This document shows positions 1-5,969 of a stretch of DNA of 6,164 bases, piece by piece. The notes beneath the pieces are model-generated. The model was given only the letters and a program-made list of their open reading frames with translations, searched no databases and had not been told where the DNA came from. Location: assembly GCA_947383065.1 (NCBI GenBank), contig CANDCB010000062.1:1-6164 (forward strand), given 5' to 3'. Numbering within the stretch: the stretch's first letter is position 1; each line of letters starts with the position of its first letter. The DNA is from an uncultured Bacillota bacterium. Lineage in GTDB: Bacteria > Bacillota_I > Bacilli_A > RF39 > UBA660. The position numbers were made by a program, and so were the translations under genes.

Positions 1-2373
1 TATAAACGAGGAGTTAGAACAGTTATTACAGTAAAAGCTAGCGAATTAAAATATAATTTCGAAGACGATGACAACACTGACGATAATACTCCAGCGGAAA
101 TTCCAGAGGATTGGAAAGACAATGGTATATTCTCTGCTTATTATGAAGATGCTTATAAAAAGTTAAAAACTATGTCTAGAAAGCAAAAAATAGGCCAATT
201 ATTAGTAACTAGTTTTGTCGATGATGATAATATAATTGATTTAATTAAAAAATATGAAATCGGCGGCGTCGTAATGAACCATGGTGGTAATTTTGAAAAT
301 AAAACAAAAAGTCAAATCAAGTCTTTAACCGATAGGATGCAAAGTAATTCAACTATACCTATATCAATTATGGTTGATCAAGAGGGAGTTTCTGGTCATC
401 GTGATGTAACTAAAATTACAGATCTTGGAATTGAAGCAAAAACTCCAAATGAATTATTTGTAGAAGGCGGATTTGAATTAATTAGAACATATAACAAAAA
501 TTTAAATAATGCCCTTACAGAAATGGGAATAAATACTAATCTTGGAGCCGTTTTAGATATATATGAAGATTGGGATACTTCACAAAGAGACAGAATGATA
601 GATAAAGAAATTCTTAAAATAACTCCTAGTACTAATACAAATAACATACAAGAATATGCAAGAGTAATGATAAATAATAGTAAGAATACAAAAATAACTT
701 CAGCTCTAAAACATTTTCCAAATGGGACTTATTATGATTGGTTATCTAAAGACGAAGTTGAAAATATTTTATTAGAACCATATAGAGCAGGAATAGAAGC
801 CGGGGCCGAACTTATCGTAGTAAGTCATGCAAAAGCTGAACAGTTAGGTGATACTAGCATATCATCTCTATCTAGACCAATTCATGATAAACTATATAAT
901 GGCTTAGGCTTTACGGGAGTAACTATTTCAGACGGATTCGATTGGTATGAAGGAACAGTACCATCTAACAAATATGTTGCAGCTTTTGCTGCAGGTAATC
1001 ATTTAATAATGGTTGGAGATAGAAAACCTTCAGATGACTGGTCTTCAGGCCACGGTGCTGAATATTTAGAAGAAGCTTATAATCAAATTAATAATGCAAT
1101 TGATAATAATACAGTAATTGATGGCGTAACCTTAAATGAAGAATATTTAGATAAGATGGTCTTTAAGATTCTAGCTTGGAAATATTCTAAAGGATTATTA
1201 GAAGGAACTGGCGGATCAAATAACTCAAATAATTCAAATAGTCTTCCTAGTGATTGGAACGATAATGGATTATTCTCAGATTATTATGATAAAGCTTATA
1301 AAAAATTAAATGAAATGAGTTTAGAAGAAAAAGTAGGGCAATTGTTAGTAATGACATACAGTAATGCCTCTGATACTCAATCAGCAGTTAAAAATTATAA
1401 TTTAGGTGGAGTTATATTCTTTAAAAAAGACTTTGATGGAAAAACAGAAGCGAATGTAAAAAGTATGATAAACAATTTACAAAATCAAGCCAAAATACCT
1501 TTATCGACCCAAGTAGATGAAGAAGGTGGAATAGTTACTAGAATAGCTAGTAATAATAATCTAGTATCCTCAGAAAAAACAAATTATCCAAATTTATTTA
1601 AAGAGTATACAAGAAGTGGATCAACATACAATGCATTCAAATCACCAATTGACTTATATAATGATGGTGGATATGAATTAATAAAAACAGAAACACAAGT
1701 AAAAACAAATGTCTTAAAAAGACTTGGTTTAAATGTTAATTTAGCTCCTGTAGTCGATATATCAACAAGTGGATACATGAGAAACAATAATAGATCAATA
1801 AGTGGTGATGTTAATATCGTAAAAGAATTTGCTAAAACAGTAATAAGTAGTAATAATAGTCAAGAAACAGGAGTAAGTTACGCTTTAAAACATTTCCCTG
1901 GATATGGAAATAATGACGATACGCATGTATTTAATAATAATCCTGATACATCAACGATGGATTACTTAAAAGCAAATAATTTCGTACCATTTAAAGTGGG
2001 AATTGACGCTGGCGCAGAACTTATATTAGTAAATCATTTAAAATATACTGCAATAGACGCAAATAATCCTTCCATATTATCAAAAAAAGTTCATGATATA
2101 TTATTTAATGATTTAGGATTTACAGGTCTTGCAATAACAGATGATCTAAATATGAATACCGTAAGTGGAATAAGTGATAGATTTAAAAGAGCCTTCGCGG
2201 CAGGAAATCATCAATTATTAGTTTCAAGCGAATATGAAGCTGCTTACAACCAAATACTAAATGCTGTTCAAAATGAAGAAACTATTGAGGGCGTAGTTTT
2301 AAATGAAGAATATTTAAATAAAATGGTCTTTAAAGTATTAGCATGGAAATATTATAAAGGATTATTAACATAA
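1..2373 (+). CDS. Tandem GH3 (NagZ-like beta-N-acetylhexosaminidase) protein, 5'-truncated by the window
   Basis: The frame is open from base 1, so 790 C-terminal residues are visible and the true start lies upstream (residue 1 = bases 1-3). Residues 1-20 are the tail of another domain (GVRTVITVKASEL), then comes an Asp-rich linker (21-35). Two GH3 units follow, residues about 36-400 and 417-790, joined by a Gly/Ser/Asn linker (404-414). Unit 2 has the NagZ-type motifs: DEEGG with Arg514 (506-514), LAPVVD (581-586), KHFPGYGNNDDTH (630-642, with the Asp640/His642 acid/base dyad), and TDDLNM with the predicted nucleophile Asp714. Unit 1 keeps a candidate nucleophile (SDGF, Asp311) and D-x-E-G...R, but its loop reads KHFPNGTYYDW (from 237), without the Asp-His dyad and about 10 residues shorter. 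GH3 enzymes of this type release terminal beta-GlcNAc from muropeptides or glycans. I infer that unit 2 is active and unit 1 is a dead or binding module. Secretion is likely from context, but the N-terminus is not visible. The next gene starts 13 nt downstream, so the two are probably co-transcribed. Confidence 0.88.
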   Translation, partial: YKRGVRTVITVKASELKYNFEDDDNTDDNTPAEIPEDWKDNGIFSAYYEDAYKKLKTMSRKQKIGQLLVTSFVDDDNIIDLIKKYEIGGVVMNHGGNFENKTKSQIKSLTDRMQSNSTIPISIMVDQEGVSGHRDVTKITDLGIEAKTPNELFVEGGFELIRTYNKNLNNALTEMGINTNLGAVLDIYEDWDTSQRDRMIDKEILKITPSTNTNNIQEYARVMINNSKNTKITSALKHFPNGTYYDWLSKDEVENILLEPYRAGIEAGAELIVVSHAKAEQLGDTSISSLSRPIHDKLYNGLGFTGVTISDGFDWYEGTVPSNKYVAAFAAGNHLIMVGDRKPSDDWSSGHGAEYLEEAYNQINNAIDNNTVIDGVTLNEEYLDKMVFKILAWKYSKGLLEGTGGSNNSNNSNSLPSDWNDNGLFSDYYDKAYKKLNEMSLEEKVGQLLVMTYSNASDTQSAVKNYNLGGVIFFKKDFDGKTEANVKSMINNLQNQAKIPLSTQVDEEGGIVTRIASNNNLVSSEKTNYPNLFKEYTRSGSTYNAFKSPIDLYNDGGYELIKTETQVKTNVLKRLGLNVNLAPVVDISTSGYMRNNNRSISGDVNIVKEFAKTVISSNNSQETGVSYALKHFPGYGNNDDTHVFNNNPDTSTMDYLKANNFVPFKVGIDAGAELILVNHLKYTAIDANNPSILSKKVHDILFNDLGFTGLAITDDLNMNTVSGISDRFKRAFAAGNHQLLVSSEYEAAYNQILNAVQNEETIEGVVLNEEYLNKMVFKVLAWKYYKGLLT
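1132..1200 (+). repeat. Copy 1 of the GH3 C-terminal repeat segment
   Basis: This 69-nt segment ends GH3 unit 1 and matches 2299-2367 at 61 of 69 positions by hand count, with the first 18 bases (TTAAATGAAGAATATTTA) identical. It encodes LNEEYLDKMVFK followed by ILAWKYSKGLL. It is the best-conserved DNA between the two GH3 units and marks an internal duplication. Confidence 0.85.
2299..2367 (+). repeat. Copy 2 of the GH3 C-terminal repeat segment
   Basis: Partner of 1132-1200. It encodes LNEEYLNKMVFK then VLAWKYYKGLL, just before the end of the protein. The unit starts also match at protein level (DWxDNGxFSxYYxxAYKKL, encoded near 112-165 and 1255-1308), so whole GH3 units were duplicated, not only this tail. 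Confidence 0.85.
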
Positions 2374-2386
2374 AGGAGGATAGGGT

Positions 2387-3013
2387 ATGAAGAAGTTAAC
2401 TGATAAATTAAAAAACAATAAATTTTTCCAAAATAAAAAGAATATTAAAATCTTAATCTTCATTGCTATCCTTTCTGCTATTACTTTAGTAGGATATTCT
2501 CTTGCATACTTTTATTCAAGAGGATATCTTCCTAATAGTTTTGTTACAGCTGCTTATGATGTAAAAATAGAAGAAAACTTTGCTGGTACTTGGGGAACAA
2601 AAGAAGTAAAATTTGTTAATAATGGTTCTACACCAGTTGTATTACGAGTTAGTTATATAGAAATAATGAATAATTTAAAAAAACAATTAATTTTAAATAA
2701 TAGATATCGTGGGATTGATGTCGTAAAAAAAGGTTGGACTAATGACTGGATATATAATTTTGTTGATGGTGGAGATGGCTGGTACTATTTCAAAAAAGTT
2801 TTAAAAGGAAAAGATGAAGTTCAAGTTTTAAATTCTATTAAATTTAATAGTGGTTTATTTGCTGAAGATTCAGAAGACTATATAGACTATTTAGAAAGTG
2901 AATATGAATTAACTTTTAATTATGAAGTTACTCAATCTTCACAAAAATCAATAAAAGAATTGTGGGGGATTGATGCAACAGTGAATGGAGATGATATCGA
3001 ATGGGGATTTTAA
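2387..3013 (+). CDS. SipW-dependent TasA/BsaA-like fibre or accessory protein
   Basis: 208 residues; start supported by AAAGGAGG at 2372-2379, 7 nt before the ATG. The N-terminus is long and Lys/Asn-rich (1-20), followed by a hydrophobic segment (about 21-36) and G-Y-S-L-A|Y-F (36-42). That resembles the TasA/CalY cleavage region (GGTWA|AF), and processing after the Ala is inferred. A mature-domain signature follows: NSFVTAAYDVKIEENF, then VNNGSTPVVLRV, matching VKNEGKVPVVVRV in the second fibre gene at 3516. Near the C-terminus there is an LWG motif (KELWGID) shared with that protein, but here a further tail ends in IEWGF. No cysteines. Proteins of this family are secreted, beta-rich, and form or nucleate biofilm matrix fibres. 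Next to the signal peptidase it is most likely that enzyme's substrate. It may be a minor or tip subunit rather than the main fibre protein; that split is a guess. The last 13 nt overlap the signal peptidase gene. Confidence 0.75.
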   Translation: MKKLTDKLKNNKFFQNKKNIKILIFIAILSAITLVGYSLAYFYSRGYLPNSFVTAAYDVKIEENFAGTWGTKEVKFVNNGSTPVVLRVSYIEIMNNLKKQLILNNRYRGIDVVKKGWTNDWIYNFVDGGDGWYYFKKVLKGKDEVQVLNSIKFNSGLFAEDSEDYIDYLESEYELTFNYEVTQSSQKSIKELWGIDATVNGDDIEWGF

Positions 3014-3519
3014 AAGTAATTAAATTTATCGTCCATATGTTATCAGAGATATGTTATTTATTGATACTTCTATATGCTTTAGTATGTGTACCTATTATAT
3101 TTAATTATAAACCATTAGTTGTATTATCTGGTTCAATGGAACCAACATATAAAGTTGGCAGTGTAATATATTATCATCCTGTGGATGAAAATGAACTAAA
3201 AGAAGGAGATGCCATAACTTTTACTTATGAAAATGGCGATTATATTACACATAGAATAAATAGTATTATAGATAATCTATATGAAACAAAAGGAGATGCT
3301 AATAATTCTCCTGATGTAAAAAAAATAAGTTATAAAGATATAAAGGGAAAAGTCGCTAAGATGTCTATCCCTTATATAGGATACTATATAAGTTTTATAA
3401 ATACCCATTTATATTTACTTATTATAGTGATAATAATTTTGATATCTGAGTTTTTACTTGGCAGTGTAAAAGCTTTTGATATAGATAAAAAAGATAGAAA
3501 AGAAGGAAGTAGAATATGA
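3001..3519 (+). CDS. sipW: SipW-type (ER-like) signal peptidase I
   Basis: 172 residues, close to the 190 of Bacillus subtilis SipW. An N-terminal membrane segment (about 15-34) is followed by box B, SGSMEPT, with the predicted nucleophile Ser45. Residues 81-86 read YITHRI, placing His84 where ordinary bacterial type I peptidases have the catalytic Lys. This Ser-His arrangement defines the archaeal/ER-like subclass that includes SipW. Then GDANNSPD supplies the conserved Asp (Asp99/Asp105). A second membrane segment lies at about 129-152 with a charged cytoplasmic tail. In known systems SipW matures TasA-type matrix proteins at the membrane, and here it sits between two such substrates. Its ATG lies 13 nt inside the preceding gene, with GGAG at 2987-2990 as a fair ribosome site, which suggests translational coupling. 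Its stop TGA overlaps the next ATG (ATGA). Confidence 0.93.
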   Translation: MGILKVIKFIVHMLSEICYLLILLYALVCVPIIFNYKPLVVLSGSMEPTYKVGSVIYYHPVDENELKEGDAITFTYENGDYITHRINSIIDNLYETKGDANNSPDVKKISYKDIKGKVAKMSIPYIGYYISFINTHLYLLIIVIIILISEFLLGSVKAFDIDKKDRKEGSRI

Positions 3520-4181
3520 AGAAAAATAAAAAAACACCATTAGTTGCTTTAGTATTGTTACTTATAGTAGGAATTGTAGGAGGTACTATAGCATATTTTT
3601 CAGGAGTTGCTAATTTTGAAAATGTTTTTCAGTCACAGACTTTTAAAACAGTAGCTACAGAAACCTTTGATGCTCCAGAAAATTGGACACCAGGAACTAT
3701 AACTCCAAAAACAATAGAAGTAAAAAATGAAGGTAAAGTACCAGTTGTAGTAAGAGTTACAGAAGTTTCTAAAGAATGGGCTAAATCTGATGGTACAAAA
3801 ATAAATGAGCCAGATGGCGCTGAAAAAGGTGCTATTATCCATTACTCAAATACAGACAAATGGAAGAAACTTACTGGAAACGATAATGTTTATTACTATT
3901 ATGAAGTTTTAAATCAAAATGCGATAGCTCCTTCATATATAGAATCAGTTGAATATAATGAAAGAGTTTCGTCAAATAGTGACGGATCTGTTTGTACAGA
4001 GACTACAGGAGAAAATAATAAAAAAATAATTACATGTGAAGCAAAAGATTATGCTGGTGCTACATATAAATTAACCTTAAAAGTTGAAACTGTTCAAGCT
4101 GATTTAAAGGCTATTAAATCTGTATTTGAGTTAAGTGATGAAGATATTACAACTTTATGGGGTGCTGGAACTATTCAATAA
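3516..4181 (+). CDS. BsaA-family SipW-dependent biofilm matrix (fibre) protein
   Basis: 221 residues; the ATG overlaps the previous stop as ATGA, with AAGGA at 3503-3507. Short basic N-terminus (KKNKK), hydrophobic segment 8-23, then GGTIAYFSG (22-30), a near-textbook SipW-type processing site with likely cleavage after Ala26. The mature part contains FDAPENWTPG (51-60) and VKNEGKVPVVVRV (69-81), the BsaA-family hallmarks, and ends in LWGAGTIQ. Two cysteines (160 and 174) bracket a charged loop and could form a disulfide outside the cell. Members of this family are exported, matured by SipW and polymerise into extracellular fibres or pili, as in Clostridium perfringens. This is the better candidate for the main fibre subunit of the two in this operon. 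A hairpin forms on its stop codon (4174-4196), perhaps stabilising its mRNA. Confidence 0.85.
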   Translation: MKKNKKTPLVALVLLLIVGIVGGTIAYFSGVANFENVFQSQTFKTVATETFDAPENWTPGTITPKTIEVKNEGKVPVVVRVTEVSKEWAKSDGTKINEPDGAEKGAIIHYSNTDKWKKLTGNDNVYYYYEVLNQNAIAPSYIESVEYNERVSSNSDGSVCTETTGENNKKIITCEAKDYAGATYKLTLKVETVQADLKAIKSVFELSDEDITTLWGAGTIQ

Positions 4182-4196
4182 TTTTTCATTATTGAA
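4174..4196 (+). other. Perfect 9-bp hairpin across the fibre-gene stop codon
   Basis: TTCAATAAT (4174-4182) pairs perfectly with ATTATTGAA (4188-4196) around a 5-nt loop. The stem includes the TAA stop. An A-rich run follows, not a U-run, so it is not a standard rho-independent terminator on this strand. It may act as an mRNA 3' stabiliser or a partial stop separating the fibre gene from the anchor gene. The stem is all A-T but for one G-C pair, so it is weak. The remainder of the gap to 4270 shows no convincing promoter. Confidence 0.5.
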
Positions 4197-4270
4197 AAAA
4201 AGAAAAATAATTTATTCTTTTTAAAATTAAAATATAAAGAAAAACATATCAATCAAAAAGGAGTTTGACT

Positions 4271-4933
4271 ATGAAAAAAATATTATCAATGATTATTTTC
4301 TTAAGTTTAATAATAATACTGCCAGTTAGAGCATTAGACAATAAATTGGTTTTTACAAATACAGGTGACAGACTATATTATAAAACTGAAATATTTGATG
4401 AAAATACTTTTATTAAGCATTTAGATATGGTTCCTGGAAAATCATATAAAGATGAATTAGGTATTGAAAATGATACTAATTATGATTATAAACTTTATAT
4501 GAAAGTAAAATTAAAAGAACAAAGTGCTAAAGCTCAAGAATTACTTAAGAATATTGAAATGATTATATATTTAGATGGTAAACTTTTATATGAGGGATAC
4601 GCTGACGGAAAGGATTATTCTAGTACAGGTATTGATTTCCTAAAAGAAGCAATATTTATTGGTGAATATAAAGCAGGTTCAAATGGTCAAATAGAAGTAA
4701 ATACTAAACTAAAAGATAGTTTTACTGATATAAATAATCATGAACAATCTATTATAGATTGGGAATTCTATGCTGAATATAATGACTTAATAGTTCCAAT
4801 AAACCCTGATACAGGAATGAATACTAACAAATATTTAACAATAATTTTAATCAGTTTATTAATAGTAATACTATTAATGTTAATGTATATCTTTATAGTG
4901 GAAAAAAGAAAAATAACTATAAAAAGGTTATAA
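4271..4933 (+). CDS. Secreted wall-anchored protein with NPDTG sorting signal (putative fibre anchor)
   Basis: 220 residues. The ATG at 4271 is chosen over an in-frame TTG at 4265 because AAAGGAG (4257-4263) lies 7 nt before the ATG but only 1 nt before the TTG. A signal peptide (1-21, hydrophobic 5-18, likely cleavage after VRA) leads to an extracellular domain. It has the pattern MVPGKSYKDELGIENDT, then LLKNIEMIIYLDGKLLYEG, then GEYKAGSNGQIEV and IDWEFYAEY. This resembles a beta-sandwich domain I recall from Firmicute LPxTG-type proteins. The C-terminus is a full sorting signal: NPDTG (178-182, bases 4802-4816), membrane segment (about 189-210), and a basic tail EKRKITIKR. NPxTG variants are used by non-housekeeping sortases; no sortase gene is in the window. 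As last gene of the fibre operon it probably holds the fibre to the wall or caps its base; this role is inferred from position. Unlike the fibre genes it lacks a SipW-type processing site. Confidence 0.8.
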   Translation: MKKILSMIIFLSLIIILPVRALDNKLVFTNTGDRLYYKTEIFDENTFIKHLDMVPGKSYKDELGIENDTNYDYKLYMKVKLKEQSAKAQELLKNIEMIIYLDGKLLYEGYADGKDYSSTGIDFLKEAIFIGEYKAGSNGQIEVNTKLKDSFTDINNHEQSIIDWEFYAEYNDLIVPINPDTGMNTNKYLTIILISLLIVILLMLMYIFIVEKRKITIKRL

Positions 4934-4972
4934 AAAAGAATGAATTAAAATTAAATTATATGTTTTATAATG

Positions 4973-5000
4973 AAAAGGCTTTTAAATAAGTCTTTTTATT
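4973..5000 (+). terminator. Intrinsic terminator ending the fibre operon
   Basis: AAAAGGCTT (4973-4981) pairs with AAGTCTTTT (4988-4996), nine pairs including one G-U, around loop TTAAAT, followed by a T-rich run. It lies 40 nt after the anchor-protein stop. Because the 5' arm begins with a run of A, it could also work in the opposite direction. It separates the matrix operon from the small downstream genes. Confidence 0.75.
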
Positions 5001-5028
5001 TTCATAAATTTTTCATAATATCTTCATA
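5001..5028 (+). repeat. Three TTCATA direct repeats at 11-bp spacing, possible regulator site
   Basis: TTCATA occurs at 5001-5006, 5012-5017 and 5023-5028, each start exactly 11 bp apart. This is the helical phasing typical of OmpR/PhoB-family response regulator boxes. The last copy ends 9 nt before a -10-like TATGATAAT, where a weak -35 would be. Regulator identity is unknown, and AT-rich DNA makes chance resemblance possible. Confidence 0.45.
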
Positions 5029-5037
5029 TAAACAGGG

Positions 5038-5046
5038 TATGATAAT
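5038..5046 (+). promoter_or_regulatory. Candidate -10 element for the thioredoxin-like gene
   Basis: TATGATAAT contains TATGAT, one mismatch from TATAAT. It lies after the operon terminator and about 20 nt before the ribosome site of the gene at 5069. No good -35 hexamer sits 16-18 nt upstream, which would fit an activator-dependent promoter using the TTCATA repeats. Confidence 0.4.
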
Positions 5047-5068
5047 TTATGTTAAAGAAAGGAAGAAT

Positions 5069-5296
5069 ATGAAGATAGAAATTATAGGTTCAAATACAAT
5101 TAATGGTATCAAGTTAAAAAAAAGAATTTTAAATGTCGTAAATTTAATTGACGAAAAAGTAGTTATTTCTTTAGTAGAGGATTATGATCAAAAAAATCTT
5201 CCTTTTTTATATATAAATGGAAGGTTAATTAGTAAAGGAAGAATCATTAGTGAAAAGGAAATTGTAAAGTATTTGCAAAATGGATTTAATGAATAA
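5069..5296 (+). CDS. Cysteine-free thioredoxin-fold protein (redox-active-disulfide-like, CxxC lost)
   Basis: 75 residues; ATG at 5069 preceded by AAAGGA (5058-5063). An in-frame ATG at 4970 is rejected because it lies next to the terminator stem; one at 5039 lies inside the -10-like element. The sequence starts MKIEIIGSNTINGIKLKK, which lines up by eye with the small thioredoxin-like family that begins MKIEI.G.GCPxCKKL. Here T-I-N-G (residues 10-13) replaces C-x-x-C, and no cysteine occurs anywhere. The rest of the fold signature is kept: LPFLYINGRLISKGRI (49-64) holds the proline that would be the cis-proline beside the active site, then a final helix, SEKEIVKYLQ. Family members act as cytosolic disulfide carriers; without cysteines this one cannot, so a binding or structural role is inferred. 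No signal peptide. It lies 40 nt before the next gene, which also has its own promoter candidate. Confidence 0.65.
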   Translation: MKIEIIGSNTINGIKLKKRILNVVNLIDEKVVISLVEDYDQKNLPFLYINGRLISKGRIISEKEIVKYLQNGFNE

Positions 5297-5313
5297 TTTA
5301 TAAATGATATAAT
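5285..5313 (+). promoter_or_regulatory. Extended -10 promoter for the phospholipase C-like gene
   Basis: TGATATAAT (5305-5313) is a perfect extended -10 (TGnTATAAT). A poor -35 (TTTAAT, 5285-5290) sits 17 nt upstream, inside the end of the previous gene. Transcription would begin near 5320, giving a very short leader before AGGAGAG at 5323-5329. Confidence 0.6.
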
Positions 5314-5336
5314 TTTTATGATAGGAGAGATGTAAT

Positions 5337-5969
5337 ATGGCATCGGCAATAATACATTTATGTGTTGCATACGAAGTAAATAAATATTTAAAAATGGATG
5401 AAAATAAAATATTAATAGGATCCATTGCTCCAGATATTGCTAAACAAATTGGCCAAACTAAAGAAATATCTCACTTTTTAGATCATACTAATGAAGATGA
5501 TATACCAAATATAGATAAGTTTTTAGAAAAATATCAATCAGAGCTTAATAAACCTTTTGAAATGGGCTATTTTATTCATCTTTTAACTGATAAATATTGG
5601 TTCAGAGATTATGTATATAAATATATTGAAAGATTTACAAATGATGCCAATAAGAAAAAAATAACCTATACAGCTATAAAAGATATTATTTATAATGACT
5701 ATACAAATATAAATATTGATTTAATAGATAAGTACATGTTACCCCTTGATATATTTTCAAATGAATTTGAACCAATAGAAAGTAAAATAACGGAAATACC
5801 TATGGATAAATTAGATATAATTATTAATAAAATGGGCGAGATAATAGCGGATAGTAAACAAGAAAAAACATTTATGTTTGATATTTCTGATATAGAAGAA
5901 TTTATAACGAATACAGTTAAATATATAATAAAAGATGTTCAAATATTAGGTATTTATCCCCAAAGGTGA
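5337..5969 (+). CDS. Zinc-dependent phospholipase C family protein
   Basis: 210 residues; ATG preceded by AGGAGAG (5323-5329) at 7 nt. No signal peptide or membrane segment, so probably cytosolic. It opens with MASAIIHLCVAYEV (His7), then ILIGSIAPDIAK (Asp33), SHFLDHTNED (His46, His50) and FEMGYFIHLLTDKYW (His81, Asp85). This His/Asp pattern in helical segments matches the zinc-dependent phospholipase C superfamily; the listed residues are the probable metal ligands. The second half (about 95-210) is charged, probably helical, and less recognisable. Classical members are secreted lipases that hydrolyse phosphatidylcholine. Intracellular bacterial relatives of this size have no settled substrate, and a phosphodiesterase or other metal-dependent hydrolase role is equally possible. 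It has its own promoter and terminator, so it is probably a separate unit from the fibre operon. Confidence 0.75.
   Translation: MASAIIHLCVAYEVNKYLKMDENKILIGSIAPDIAKQIGQTKEISHFLDHTNEDDIPNIDKFLEKYQSELNKPFEMGYFIHLLTDKYWFRDYVYKYIERFTNDANKKKITYTAIKDIIYNDYTNINIDLIDKYMLPLDIFSNEFEPIESKITEIPMDKLDIIINKMGEIIADSKQEKTFMFDISDIEEFITNTVKYIIKDVQILGIYPQR

Noticed and set aside
172..174. ATG at 172 as the start of the GH3 gene
   Set aside because: It lies inside the first repeat unit, after the conserved DWxDNGxF segment shared with unit 2. The frame stays open to base 1 and there is no ribosome site, so the gene starts before the window.
396..647. Minus-strand open frame of 83 codons inside the GH3 gene
   Set aside because: It is a shadow of the well-supported + strand frame, with no ribosome site and no recognisable product. 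The same holds for minus-strand frames at 1584-1787, 3633-3842, 5188-5370 and 5225-5425.
4197..4222. AAAAAGAA/TTCTTTTT inverted repeat as a terminator after the fibre gene
   Set aside because: Only 8 pairs with one G-C and a 10-nt loop, and the T-run is used up by the stem. This is expected by chance in such AT-rich sequence, and the operon seems to continue.
4265..4267. TTG start for the anchor protein
   Set aside because: Only 1 nt separates it from the ribosome site; ATG 4271 has normal spacing and begins the signal peptide.
4970..5068. Longer N-terminus (ATG 4970 or 5039) for the thioredoxin-like protein
   Set aside because: ATG 4970 overlaps the terminator stem and has no ribosome site. 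ATG 5039 sits in the -10-like element. The family's conserved start MKIEI is at 5069, with AAAGGA in front.
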